Shown one piece after another: positions 1 through 8,612 of a stretch of 64,000 nt of DNA. A model generated the notes under the pieces. That model had not been told where the DNA came from. It saw only the letters and a list, made by a program, of their open reading frames with translations, and did not search any database. This DNA comes from Mucilaginibacter sp. cycad4 (lineage in GTDB: Bacteria; Bacteroidota; Bacteroidia; Sphingobacteriales; Sphingobacteriaceae), in assembly GCF_034263275.1 (NCBI RefSeq), contig NZ_CP139559.1, forward strand, positions 558,001 to 622,000, read 5' to 3'. Every line of letters begins with the position of its first letter. Within the stretch, counting starts at the first letter, position 1. The position numbers were made by a program, and so were the translations under genes.

Positions 1-203
1 CAAACATAATTGTAAATGATGTTTGAGGGAAGGAGCAAAGATGACAATTATGGGAGGGGTTTGGGACAGTGGAAGGATAATCAAACTAAATGCGAATGAA
101 CTTACTACTGTCAAAAGGGCCCGATGTTAACCAGCAAGCAAATGTAAACAGATTTGTTTATAATGCAGTTTAAGCTATTTTGATAATATAAAGTTGCTTA
201 ATG

Positions 204-1727
204 TTAAGCTCCTGTCTTTTTTTTGATCCTTAACAAACCATTGGCAGTAGTTGCATAAATGATGCCTTTTGAATCTTGTACTATCTGGTAAATAGTAAAA
301 CCCGGTAACGGCGAATTGTTATTGTGATAATTTTCCCAGCCATTGTTCAGGTCGAACCTGGCAATGCCTGATTCATCGGTACCCAGCCACAAAACATGCT
401 CAAACTTATCATACAACATGGTATTAACATGGTTAGCGGGTATGCCCGAGTTTTTATCGTTATAATGCAGCCAATTGCCATTAAACTTTAATACAGCAAC
501 ACCTTCCTTATCGCTGTCATTTTCGCCAGGCTGTTTATAGCAATCAACAAGTGAGAAGTAAACATTTCCTTTTTCATCCTCCACAGCGCCCGAAATGGTT
601 GCATTTTTTAACGGGGTATTATTGAGGCTGTTAAAAGAGGTGATAACGCTCTTGTCAATCATAATAGTGCCTTTTGACGTACCTATCCAAAGCCGTTTCT
701 GACTATCTACATAGGCAAAAAGTACATTGCTTGAGGGCATTTCAGGCATCGATTTTTTGTTTATCACAACTACTTTATCTTTCCTTTTTACAACAAGGCC
801 GTTTTGGGTTGTAAAAAGCAATTCGCCGTTGCGGCTGTTCAGCACCTGGTTAACCCCGCCTGCTAAAAACTGTTTAAAATCAAACAGCTGCCAGCCGCCG
901 CTGCCGTACATAAATATTTTATTATCGTAATAAACCCATTTATTGTTATCTCTGTCGATAGTTACTTCCTTTATGTTAGCATCTGACGGGAATGGCGAAT
1001 TATATTCATTAACCGGGATAAATGTTGTTCCCTCAAAACGGGTCATCCCTTTTTCGGTAGCATACCATAACAGATCCGATTGATCCATAGCAGCTGATTT
1101 ACTGATGTTATCAACCAGGGGCGAGTTATATTTTGTCCAAACTGTAAAGTCGTAGTTTTTTAATGATGGATTAGCGTAGGTGAAAGTTTTATTGTAAATG
1201 GTTGGGTCGCCGGGAGGTTTCATTTCGGCAAGGTCCAGCCTTTGTACCTGGCCGTAAACGCCGCCGCTTATAAAACGAAAGATCACATTTACAGACGAGG
1301 CTACCGGTTTTCCATCCACTTTGGCCGGTTTCCAGATACAACCGTTCAGGTAGGTGATCAACTCGTTAGTGAGGGCGCTTTTGCTTGCATCGTTATGGCT
1401 AAGTACGCAGCTAAACCCTCTTTCGTCAACCAAAACCTGGAAGGTTATGGAGCCCGTAGCTTCTTTTAGCAGGTAACGGTTATTGATCCTCGCAGAAACA
1501 AAATCAATGGCAAGCTGATCGCAGCTGGCCTTGGGATCGCCGCAATCCATGCAATAATTGGTGATGTTGCACATCTCTACCTTTTGCAAAAAAAGGTTTT
1601 GTGCAAACAAGGTTGATGGTAAAATGAAGATAAACAGGCAGATAAATAAAACTCTGCGGATTTTGGTTGAGGATAACAATGCCAGCATTACGCTTATAAA
1701 TAAAAGAAAGCAAACCCGAAACTCCAA
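204..1727 (-). CDS. TonB C-terminal-like domain fused to a two-component-regulator-type beta-propeller
   Basis: Predicted exported protein of 507 residues. A hydrophobic N-terminus ends in an LFAQ-type signal cleavage site near residue 43. The start is uncertain, since Met14 would also leave a good signal peptide. Residues about 90-152 look like an energy-transducer TonB C-terminal fold (GSITFQVLVDERG, then a CIWKPAKVDGKPV segment). From about 210 onward there are repeated Reg_prop-like blades (LLWYATEKG, RLWIGTSKG, VLWLGTDES, IIYATTANG). Such blades normally form the sensor part of hybrid two-component systems, but here no kinase or transmembrane segment follows. Cysteines cluster near residues 53-69 (C, C, C, C). 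The gene stands alone. A role in ligand binding or envelope sensing is inference. Confidence 0.75.
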   Translation of the reverse strand: MEFRVCFLLFISVMLALLSSTKIRRVLFICLFIFILPSTLFAQNLFLQKVEMCNITNYCMDCGDPKASCDQLAIDFVSARINNRYLLKEATGSITFQVLVDERGFSCVLSHNDASKSALTNELITYLNGCIWKPAKVDGKPVASSVNVIFRFISGGVYGQVQRLDLAEMKPPGDPTIYNKTFTYANPSLKNYDFTVWTKYNSPLVDNISKSAAMDQSDLLWYATEKGMTRFEGTTFIPVNEYNSPFPSDANIKEVTIDRDNNKWVYYDNKIFMYGSGGWQLFDFKQFLAGGVNQVLNSRNGELLFTTQNGLVVKRKDKVVVINKKSMPEMPSSNVLFAYVDSQKRLWIGTSKGTIMIDKSVITSFNSLNNTPLKNATISGAVEDEKGNVYFSLVDCYKQPGENDSDKEGVAVLKFNGNWLHYNDKNSGIPANHVNTMLYDKFEHVLWLGTDESGIARFDLNNGWENYHNNNSPLPGFTIYQIVQDSKGIIYATTANGLLRIKKKTGA

Positions 1728-1906
1728 GCGAATGATAGTTAAATAATGTTAAACAAAGATACAAATCCTAAATGAGGATAGCATGAAGCAGATTGCATTT
1801 GGCTCGCCTGCTATAAAACATTTAAAATATGATATATGTTATTTTAAAACTGATTATCCTGAAGCACGGATTTATTACATTTTAAGCCCTTTAATATTTA
1901 CTTAAT

Positions 1907-2365
1907 ATGAAAGCCGAAAAATCAAAAAGCGCCGAAGCGCAAATGCTGATCCGTAAGCCTGTTGCCGAAGTGTTTAACGCTTTTATCGATCCGTATGTTA
2001 CCACGCAATTCTGGTTTACACAATCAACAGGTAAACTGGAAACCGGAAAGCAGGTTACCTGGTCATGGGAAATGTATGGTGTATCATCGGCAGTGGTTCC
2101 GATAGTTATTAAAGAAAACGAATTGATCACCGTTGAATGGGGATCGCCTGCGACAACTGTTGATTTTAATTTTAAAGCTATGGGCGATGATGCTACCTAT
2201 GTAGAGATTCAGAATTATGGCTTCAATAAAACGGGAGACGAATTAATTGCTGCTATCAAAGATTCGACAGGAGGTTTTACTACGGTTTTAGACGGGTTGA
2301 AGGCCTGGCTGGAGTACGGGATTCATTTAAATTTGATGGGGGATAAATTCCCGAAAGGAAAGTAA
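1907..2365 (+). CDS. SRPBCC / AHSA1-type START-like domain protein
   Basis: Cytoplasmic protein of 152 residues with no signal peptide. The opening (AQMLIRKPVAEVFNAFIDP) and the WSWEMYG and ITVEWGSP strands match the Bet v1-like polyketide cyclase/activator of Hsp90 ATPase (SRPBCC) group. These are small helix-grip folds that bind hydrophobic ligands or partner proteins. The length fits one complete domain. The start ATG follows an AT-rich leader. The ligand cannot be inferred from sequence, and the next gene is separated by about 150 bases and is functionally unrelated. Confidence 0.8.
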   Translation: MKAEKSKSAEAQMLIRKPVAEVFNAFIDPYVTTQFWFTQSTGKLETGKQVTWSWEMYGVSSAVVPIVIKENELITVEWGSPATTVDFNFKAMGDDATYVEIQNYGFNKTGDELIAAIKDSTGGFTTVLDGLKAWLEYGIHLNLMGDKFPKGK

Positions 2366-2518
2366 CCTGGTGAATCGGATTTTTTATAATCAGAAAAACA
2401 AAGATACTTTCGGCAGTTGCACTTTTTAAACCCTTTAAAAGTACGTTCAGGTCCCTTTTTGCCTGTTTCGGGAGTAAATTGATACCGGGCTTATGCCGAT
2501 TAACTATCTTTGAGTAAT

Positions 2519-3568
2519 ATGCCGTCTCCATTACCAATTAAGAGCCTCATCCGGCTTAACTGGCTGCTTGTATCTACTTTTACCGCGATCATATCGCTGT
2601 ATTTTATTTTTTTACTGGACGAAGCGCCGCTATACAAGGTTTTTTATATGGCTATGACCGCGCTGGGGATAAGTTTGGTGGCATTTGTAAATGTCAGGAT
2701 CCTGATCTTATTGGCCCGTAAGTATAGCGCCAGGGGTAAAGTATTCAGGCGGTACCGTTATTTTTTTACTTATACAGCAAGCGCTGCTGCATACGTGATG
2801 CTGGCACCCGCGTTTGATTATATTGAACACAAAAGTAATTTATTCCCTTTCCCGGTTTATCTGATCATATTTCTTGTTTCCGGTATTCTTGTTAATACCG
2901 TGATTGTCCTGCTACAGGACTTCGTGATCCTGCAGGCTGATAAAGCACATGCCGATCTGGAACTATCCCAAATCAAAACAGCACATGCCGAAGCCACAAA
3001 TCTGCTGTTAAAACAGCAGATCCACCCGCACTTCCTGTTTAATGCACTTAATACGCTTAAAGCACTTTACCGGAAAGATCCGTGCGCGGGAGATAATTAT
3101 ATTGTTCACCTGGCTAATTTTTTAAGGGCCTCTGTTTATAATCATGCAGCAAAAACTTCGAGCCTTGCCGATGAACTGGCGCTGTTGCTCGACTACCTGG
3201 AAATGCAAAAGATAAGGTTTGGTTCGGCATTAAACTGTATTATTGACTTACCTGCCGATATTTTGAATGACCGTTATCTGCCATCTTTTTCATTACAGCC
3301 GCTGCTCGAAAACGCAATCAAGCATAATGAGCTAACCCAGCAGTCGCCGCTTATTATCAATATTTTTTGTTCAGAAGACAGGATAGTGGTATCCAATACG
3401 CTTAAAAAGAAAAATCTTAATGTAACTTCAACCTACCATGGGCTGGCCAATCTTGCCGAACGGTATAGCCTGTTATCGGGGGATGAAGTTATTATCAATG
3501 AAAATGCGAATACATTTTCCGTAAGTATCAGATTATTGAATAATGAATATAGCGATCATAGAGGATGA
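2519..3568 (+). CDS. LytS/YehU-type sensor histidine kinase
   Basis: Membrane histidine kinase of the His_kinase (PF06580) type. Four hydrophobic segments occupy roughly the first 140 residues. A short coiled linker follows, then the HPHFLFNALNTLK box with the phospho-accepting His near residue 171, and a HATPase domain with LLENAIKHNE. The frame is open from a TTG at 2510, but the ATG at 2519 three codons on is the more likely start. The stop overlaps the start of the LytTR gene by 26 bases, so the two are co-translated. The signal is unknown. In Bacteroidota such pairs are common and usually control a nearby or small target set. Confidence 0.88.
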   Translation: MPSPLPIKSLIRLNWLLVSTFTAIISLYFIFLLDEAPLYKVFYMAMTALGISLVAFVNVRILILLARKYSARGKVFRRYRYFFTYTASAAAYVMLAPAFDYIEHKSNLFPFPVYLIIFLVSGILVNTVIVLLQDFVILQADKAHADLELSQIKTAHAEATNLLLKQQIHPHFLFNALNTLKALYRKDPCAGDNYIVHLANFLRASVYNHAAKTSSLADELALLLDYLEMQKIRFGSALNCIIDLPADILNDRYLPSFSLQPLLENAIKHNELTQQSPLIINIFCSEDRIVVSNTLKKKNLNVTSTYHGLANLAERYSLLSGDEVIINENANTFSVSIRLLNNEYSDHRG

Positions 3569-4307
3569 ACCGTTAGTTGCCGATGACCTGGAGCTGAGTA
3601 TAACACAGCTTGTCAGTGAACCTGCAACCATTGTACAGCTGCATTCTGTAAAGGAGGCCATTGGCTATTTTACCGGCGGTAATAAAACCGATCTTATATT
3701 CAGTGATATTCAACTGGGGGATGGTTTAAGTTTTGAGATCTTCGCGGCAATTGCTATTGATGTTCCGGTTATTTTTTGCACGGCATATGATGAGTATGCA
3801 CTGGACGCGTTTAAAGCGAACGGAATAGATTATATTTTAAAGCCCTTTACAACACAAACCCTTCAGCAGGCGCTTGAACGTTATGCCCAGTTAAAAAAGG
3901 TATTTCTGACAAAGCAGCCGCCGCAATATGACATGCTATTGGAGCTGTTAGCCAAAAAAGAAACGCCCAGGCCATCATCAGTACTGGTTTATCACCAGGA
4001 TAAGATCATCCCGATAAAATTAGATGATATCGCGTTGATCTATCTTTCAAATGAGGTTACACATTTGCTGACCTTTTCGGGCAAGAAGTTTTATCCTAAC
4101 AAAAACCTGGATGAACTGGAAAGAACATGTGGCAGCTATTTTTTCAGGGCCAATCGCCAATTCTTGGTCAGCAGAAAAGCCATTATTGATGTTTCCAGCT
4201 TTTTCTCCCGTAAATTATCGCTTAACCTCAATATTACTTTCAGCGAAAAAGTTGTGGTAAGCAAAGGCAAAGCTTCTCAATTCCTTGCCTGGCTGGCAAA
4301 AGCCTGA
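3543..4307 (+). CDS. LytTR-family response regulator
   Basis: Cognate regulator of the preceding kinase. The N-terminal receiver domain has the acidic pair (IEDEP), the phospho-acceptor Asp55 in FSDIQL, and the conserved Lys in the ILKPF motif. The C-terminal LytTR DNA-binding domain runs from about residue 148 to 252 (IPIKLDDIALIYLSNEVTHL, FFRANRQFLVS). At 254 residues it is the usual size. It overlaps the kinase gene by 26 bases in a different frame. The target is not evident. The outer-membrane barrel gene just downstream is a possible candidate by position only. Confidence 0.9.
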   Translation: MNIAIIEDEPLVADDLELSITQLVSEPATIVQLHSVKEAIGYFTGGNKTDLIFSDIQLGDGLSFEIFAAIAIDVPVIFCTAYDEYALDAFKANGIDYILKPFTTQTLQQALERYAQLKKVFLTKQPPQYDMLLELLAKKETPRPSSVLVYHQDKIIPIKLDDIALIYLSNEVTHLLTFSGKKFYPNKNLDELERTCGSYFFRANRQFLVSRKAIIDVSSFFSRKLSLNLNITFSEKVVVSKGKASQFLAWLAKA

Positions 4308-4607
4308 TAAATATTTATGAAAGCAAAAAGCAAAATACACAAAGCTAAAAGCCAATGATTTGATTTTTAGCTGGGCATGTTGTATTTATTTATAGACGCT
4401 ATGCAATACCTTACCTCATAATAACGCTATTTTTTTATGCTGCAGCGGTAACGTATTTTTCCAATTATTCCGCTTCCGGCGCTACTTTGCCCGCTTCGGT
4501 TAGCTTTTCCTTTCGCAGGCCGCTTCATAGGTTCACTTTTGCGCTATAAAAAAACAAATGCGCTTTCGGGCCGCAAAAATTTATCTCAAATATTGAAATT
4601 AAAATTT
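4308..4607. other. 300-base noncoding gap
   Basis: AT-rich stretch without a convincing gene. CACTTTTG at 4534-4541 is one base off the Bacteroidota -7 element TAnnTTTG and lies 67 bases before the barrel-gene ATG, so it may be that gene's promoter. No clear -33 element was found. Confidence 0.35.
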
Positions 4608-5201
4608 ATGAAAAAGCTACTCATTATGTTTACTTGTTTAATCCTGGTATCAACTAAAGGTTTCAGCCAGAGCTTAATCCAAAAGGTTGCGTCGCGCCTT
4701 GAATTTGGGCTTAAGGCAGGAGCCAACTATAGCAACTTTACCAATGCCAGTTTCCCTACTGACCCCTTGGTTGGTTTTCACGCAGGTGCTACTGTTGCGT
4801 TTAAGATCACCGATAATTTCCTGATCCAGGAAGAGTTTTTATTCTCTTCGCAAGGTGCAAAAATTAAGGGCGGTTCACTTGGCGATCAAAACCTTAAACT
4901 ATCCTACATTTCGGTCCCTTTTCTGTTAAAATACCGCGGTGACTCAGGTTTTTATATTGAAGCCGGTCCGCAGGTGGGTATGAAAGCTAAAGAAGATGTT
5001 TCAGGATTAAGCGCGGGCGATTTTGCCAAAAAACTTGACCTGGCAGCGGCCGGAGGTGTTGGCTTTCAATCGAAACTGGGCCTTGGTATCGGTGTAAGAT
5101 ATGTTTACGGACTTTCAAAAGTGGGCAACTTTAATATTTCCAGCATCAACAACGATTTTAAAAATAATAACGTTCAGGCCAGTTTATTTTACGTGTTTTA
5201 A
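4608..5201 (+). CDS. PorT-like outer-membrane beta-barrel protein
   Basis: Small outer-membrane barrel of 197 residues. A clean signal peptide (MKKLLIMFTCLILVSTKGFS) starts at the ATG at 4608. The frame is open further upstream to 4539, but that would bury the signal peptide, so 4608 is chosen. The body shows alternating strand patterns typical of PorT-family/OMP_b-brl_2 proteins (GLKAGANYSNF near the start, LSYISVPFLLKYR, FYIEAGPQVG, GIGVRYVYGLS) and ends in an aromatic C-terminal residue (FYVF), as Bam-inserted barrels do. A terminator follows. The substrate or partner is unknown. Confidence 0.85.
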   Translation: MKKLLIMFTCLILVSTKGFSQSLIQKVASRLEFGLKAGANYSNFTNASFPTDPLVGFHAGATVAFKITDNFLIQEEFLFSSQGAKIKGGSLGDQNLKLSYISVPFLLKYRGDSGFYIEAGPQVGMKAKEDVSGLSAGDFAKKLDLAAAGGVGFQSKLGLGIGVRYVYGLSKVGNFNISSINNDFKNNNVQASLFYVF

Positions 5202-5225
5202 GCTATCGGAAGATATTTCGCTTAA

Positions 5226-5256
5226 AAGCCTGGTATTAAAATGCCGGGCTTTTTTT
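5226..5256 (+). terminator. Rho-independent terminator of the barrel gene
   Basis: An 8-bp stem (AAGCCTGG with CCGGGCTT, one G-T pair) with a 10-base loop is followed directly by a run of T. The T run leads without a gap into the -7-like element of the next gene. Confidence 0.75.
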
Positions 5257-5263
5257 ACTTTTG
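5256..5263 (+). promoter_or_regulatory. -7 element TACTTTTG abutting the next start codon
   Basis: A perfect TAnnTTTG match lies only 4 bases before the ATG at 5268. If transcription starts about 4-5 bases after the box, as is usual in Bacteroidota, the mRNA would be leaderless. No good -33 TTTG is visible 19-20 bases upstream, where the terminator hairpin sits. Confidence 0.45.
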
Positions 5264-5267
5264 CATC

Positions 5268-5489
5268 ATGAGCTACGAAGAATTGAGTGAATACTTTAGT
5301 AATGTTACTTTACCCGATGAGTTAAGGTTAGACCGTGCTACAACCCAGCTCCATGTTGCCGATTTTGTTAAGCAACTATTAAAAAATATGAAAAATTATC
5401 CCGATAACTGGAGGCACCAATACCAGTTAATAAGGATCAAAAACGCGCTCGAAAATCCGTATAACGGCCCGGAAATCCCAAGGTTTTAA
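5268..5489 (+). CDS. Small conserved-looking hypothetical protein (possibly DUF6965-like)
   Basis: Acidic 73-residue cytoplasmic protein, MSYEELSEYFSNVTLPDELR at the start. The ATG at 5268 is chosen because the upstream in-frame codons lie in the terminator and promoter of the neighbouring gene. The composition is protein-like (charged helices, a WRHQYQLIRIKNALEN helix near the end), and it resembles small Bacteroidota proteins annotated as DUF6965. That assignment is from memory and tentative. It is convergent with the helicase gene, 9 bases away. Function unknown. Confidence 0.65.
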   Translation: MSYEELSEYFSNVTLPDELRLDRATTQLHVADFVKQLLKNMKNYPDNWRHQYQLIRIKNALENPYNGPEIPRF

Positions 5490-5498
5490 TTTAGTGGC

Positions 5499-7604
5499 TC
5501 AGGAAAACAGGTCATTTTCGCCTAAATAGCTCCGGATCATTTTCAGGATGGGCTCGCCCAGGTCTGTTGCTTTGGCGTCACCAAAACTTTTTAATTGCGA
5601 AAGCTGGTTTAATGATCGCGGCAGTTTTGAAGTGATATCCCGCAGCATATTTTCTGATACCAGCGTATGTTCAGGGATCTTACGCTCAAGACTGGTTTCT
5701 TTGCGCCAGTTCAACAACAGCTTATATAGCTCTGGGTTAACAATTTCCTTTTCTTTTGGCAGGGATTTCGGGTTCCAGTTTTTATACACAGGCTTGTAAC
5801 TTATCCCGGCTTCCTGTACCGATGATAAAACATCCCTGCCCGATGTGGCTATGGGCAGGCGTACAAATGCTGCCGTTTTCGCCTTCAGGTTAACCAGTAA
5901 GTGATTTAAGCTGTCATAAAATTCGGCCGGAGGATTGGTGTTATTAATGGCAATATAGAAACCATTAATAGCCTCTGTAAAAGCATTTAATTTAGGCAGG
6001 AAATAGTTGGCGGCATTTTTTAACCTGCCTATAAACGGTGCATTGTTCCAGATGAGCTGATCATCCGGCAAGGCGGCGAATTCCTTCCGGATAAAACGGT
6101 CGCCGATGTTTTTAATTTCAGTATCCCAGTTGTGGTCTGTTTTGTTAATACTTTCAGATAAGGGGCTATTTTTAACCCCATGGGCCAGCATGATGGTCTT
6201 TAGCTGTTTCCAGGCGCCTGTAAGCATCGAAAAATCAAAGATGTCTTTCATTTCTTCCAGCGCTATTTGCCGGATGGTGCTTTCAAGCAGCTGTTCATCG
6301 GGCATAGAAATGACGGCATTTTGCATAAAACCGATGATTTCGGGGTCGGTCCGGATATTTTCGGGGCGTACCGGTGATTTAAGGAGCATGCCATCAAGCG
6401 CGCGGCAACGGCTTAGCGCAACATACGCCTGCCCGAAGGCAAAGGCGGCATCAACATCAATAACCGCTTTTTCGAATGTTAGCCCCTGGCTTTTGTGTAT
6501 GGTGATAGCCCAGGCCAGCCTCAAGGGGTATTGACTGAACGAACCATTGTTCTGTTCATTTACCTTTTGCTCATCTTCGGCCAGCGCATATTTTACATTT
6601 TGCCAGGTTTCGGGGGTTACCTCGAATTCAGAGCCGTCATCAAGAAAATTCAGACGGATATTGCCCGGGCCCATAGCAACTATACGCCCTGTACGCCCGT
6701 TATAATATTGCTTTTTACCCGAGCTGTCATTTTTAATGAACATTACCTGTGCGCCAACTTTCAATACCAAATCCTCTTCGGCAGGGTAGGCCTCTTTAGG
6801 GAAATCGCCGGTCACGGTGGCTTTAAAAGTGTGGGCTTCGCCATCAAGTTCCAGTAAACGCTGCTGATTAATTTCGTTAACCAGTTGGTTATGGGTTGAT
6901 AGGGTTACGTAATCTTTAAGCCAGTTGGCATTCAGGTTAGGGTTATAATGCGCATTCAGTTTGTTAAGCATTTCGCTGTCTGCATAGCCGTTCCTGATAT
7001 TATTCAGTATCTCAACAAACACCGGGTCTTTTTGGCGGTAAACCTGGGTAAGCTCAAAAGTTAGCACCGGGAATTTTTGAAAAGCGAGGCTATCGAAAAA
7101 ATAGGGGCCTTTGTAAAAGTTTCTGAGTACCGGCCAGTCCTTTTCATAAACCGGGGGCAATTGAAATAAGTCGCCGATCATCAGCAACTGAACCCCGCCG
7201 AAAGGCCTCGCCGATCCTTTAGCCTGGCGCAGTACGGTATCAATATAGTCGAGCGTATCGGCCCGCACCATACTGATCTCATCAATAATGAGGAGGTCGA
7301 GGCATTTTAATATATTTGATTTTTCGAGGCTTACCTGCCTTAACAGCGTGCTGTGGTTGTTATGATCGGTTACCGGTACCTGCGGCCCGAAAGGTACCTG
7401 GAAAAAGGAATGAATGGTTACGCCGCCGGCGTTAATAGCTGCCACTGCGGTAGGAGCTACAACTGCCAGGTTTTTGGTAACGTTTGCCCTGATCCAGCGG
7501 AGAAAAGTGGTTTTACCTGTGCCGGCCTTACCGGTTAAAAATATCGGCCGGTTAGTATTTTTAATAAATTTAAGGACGAGTTCATGAAAAGGCTCCAGCA
7601 CCAT
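5499..7604 (-). CDS. Pif1/RecD-like DNA helicase with C-terminal HRDC domain
   Basis: Cytoplasmic superfamily 1 helicase of 701 residues. The N-terminal Walker A is GKAGTGKTTF (residues 25-34). Motif Ia-like VVAPTAVAAINAGG, Walker B LLIIDEISMV, and the C-terminal motifs TIHKSQGLTF and AYVALSRCR mark the Pif1/RecD2 group, which unwinds DNA 5' to 3' in recombination and replication repair. The last 75 or so residues (LYKLLLNWRKE, LRSITS-like turns, LKSFGDAKATDLG) look like an HRDC domain, an auxiliary nucleic-acid-binding module also found in RecQ. This helicase-HRDC arrangement is frequent in Bacteroidota. It is a single gene, convergent with the small gene at 5268-5489. Confidence 0.9.
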   Translation of the reverse strand: MVLEPFHELVLKFIKNTNRPIFLTGKAGTGKTTFLRWIRANVTKNLAVVAPTAVAAINAGGVTIHSFFQVPFGPQVPVTDHNNHSTLLRQVSLEKSNILKCLDLLIIDEISMVRADTLDYIDTVLRQAKGSARPFGGVQLLMIGDLFQLPPVYEKDWPVLRNFYKGPYFFDSLAFQKFPVLTFELTQVYRQKDPVFVEILNNIRNGYADSEMLNKLNAHYNPNLNANWLKDYVTLSTHNQLVNEINQQRLLELDGEAHTFKATVTGDFPKEAYPAEEDLVLKVGAQVMFIKNDSSGKKQYYNGRTGRIVAMGPGNIRLNFLDDGSEFEVTPETWQNVKYALAEDEQKVNEQNNGSFSQYPLRLAWAITIHKSQGLTFEKAVIDVDAAFAFGQAYVALSRCRALDGMLLKSPVRPENIRTDPEIIGFMQNAVISMPDEQLLESTIRQIALEEMKDIFDFSMLTGAWKQLKTIMLAHGVKNSPLSESINKTDHNWDTEIKNIGDRFIRKEFAALPDDQLIWNNAPFIGRLKNAANYFLPKLNAFTEAINGFYIAINNTNPPAEFYDSLNHLLVNLKAKTAAFVRLPIATSGRDVLSSVQEAGISYKPVYKNWNPKSLPKEKEIVNPELYKLLLNWRKETSLERKIPEHTLVSENMLRDITSKLPRSLNQLSQLKSFGDAKATDLGEPILKMIRSYLGENDLFS

Positions 7605-7876
7605 ACACTTGTTATATATTATCGCTTCCCGGATCAGGAAATTATCTTCAAATTTAATAATTAGGTGCGATAGTGAGGGAAACTGTTTGTCAACATATCA
7701 GAGAGCGACTTCAAATAAAACACACCCAAACGGACAAATTAAGCGCATTCTTTGCCTTCTTTTAAGCGCTTGTTTTTAAAACGGACAACAATTGCAAACT
7801 ATAACAGGCTTCATGCCTGGTATAAACATTTGATTAAAAGTGTGTTAAATTTAATGTGCGAAATTTCAAAAAATAT

Positions 7877-7908
7877 TTTGCCAGCACCTGGCGGAAGTTA
7901 TATATTTG
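7877..7908 (+). promoter_or_regulatory. Promoter of tRNA-Gly
   Basis: TTTG at 7877-7880 and TATATTTG at 7901-7908 are separated by 20 bases. This is a full match to the Bacteroidota sigma-70 consensus (TTTG, 19-20 bp, TAnnTTTG). The tRNA begins 11 bases after the box. Confidence 0.8.
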
Positions 7909-7919
7909 CGGCCACCAAC

Positions 7920-7992
<73 letters not shown>

Positions 7993-7997
7993 CAGAA

Positions 7998-8028
7998 GCC
8001 TTTCCCTGTTCAGGGAGAGGCTTTTTTT
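7998..8028 (+). terminator. Terminator of tRNA-Gly
   Basis: Hairpin GCCTTTCCCT-gttc-AGGGAGAGGC with one internal T-G pair is followed by seven T. It begins 5 bases after the tRNA end. Confidence 0.9.
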
Positions 8029-8095
8029 ATACCTCTTATATTATCGATTCAACCTGGTGTACGAGTAATTTGAAATGCTTAAATGGGGTGATAAA

Positions 8096-8142
8096 TTAAC
8101 CCAAATCAATAGCAGCGTTTTTACTGCTTCCAATTGGGTTAA
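8096..8142. repeat. Nested inverted repeat in a 300-base gene-free stretch
   Basis: The outer arms TTAACCCAA (8096-8104) and TTGGGTTAA (8134-8142) enclose inner arms AGCAG (8111-8115) and CTGCT (8124-8128) around a T-rich loop. No gene is convincing between the tRNA terminator and 8326. The repeat could be a small structured RNA, a protein-binding site or a terminator without a T tract. Confidence 0.35.
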
Positions 8143-8325
8143 AAGCCATTCTGATAAAAGTCTATCTGTAACAATATCAATACAATAAAGATAGATAGTA
8201 AGGGTTGGGCGGGGCAGCGCCATGGCAGGGTTAATTCTTCCCCGGTTCGGGAAAGTTTATATACGCCATTTTACATATCAGCAAATATGAAAGCTGCTTC
8301 GTTGGCGTAATTTTCAGGAGATATT

Positions 8326-8568
8326 TCAGGAAAAAGTTTTGCGGTAACTGTACCAGCGGATAACTTTCAACAGTTCATCTTCTGATATAGTATTGCTGCC
8401 TGTTGGCTGAAAAACCAGTTCTTTATCCAGTATAGTAGCCCGTAATGGTTGTGGCAAGCCCGGACTGCTTTGTGTGTCTGGTTCGAAAACGCAGACGCTA
8501 CTGCCTGAACCGGGAATTAAGATAACGTCGACCCCATCTACGGAGTTCAGTAAATAATTTTGATCCAT
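8326..8568 (-). CDS. Hypothetical 80-residue protein
   Basis: I do not recognise this gene. The frame opens with ATG and reads as a plausible small soluble protein: a hydrophobic core segment VDVILIPGSGSSVCVFEP, a proline-rich turn, then a charged C-terminal helix (EDELLKVIRWYSYRKTF). It lies 44 bases downstream of the VOC gene on the same strand, so the two may be co-transcribed. The short length and absence of a known family keep confidence moderate. Confidence 0.45.
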   Translation of the reverse strand: MDQNYLLNSVDGVDVILIPGSGSSVCVFEPDTQSSPGLPQPLRATILDKELVFQPTGSNTISEDELLKVIRWYSYRKTFS

Positions 8569-8612
8569 GCTGTACCTGTTGCAAAAAGCATACCTGTATA
8601 TCTATTTAGCTA

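Noticed and set aside
8041-8223. 60-residue minus-strand frame after the tRNA terminator
   Set aside because: Composition not protein-like, no start context, and it covers the nested inverted repeat; treated as noncoding.
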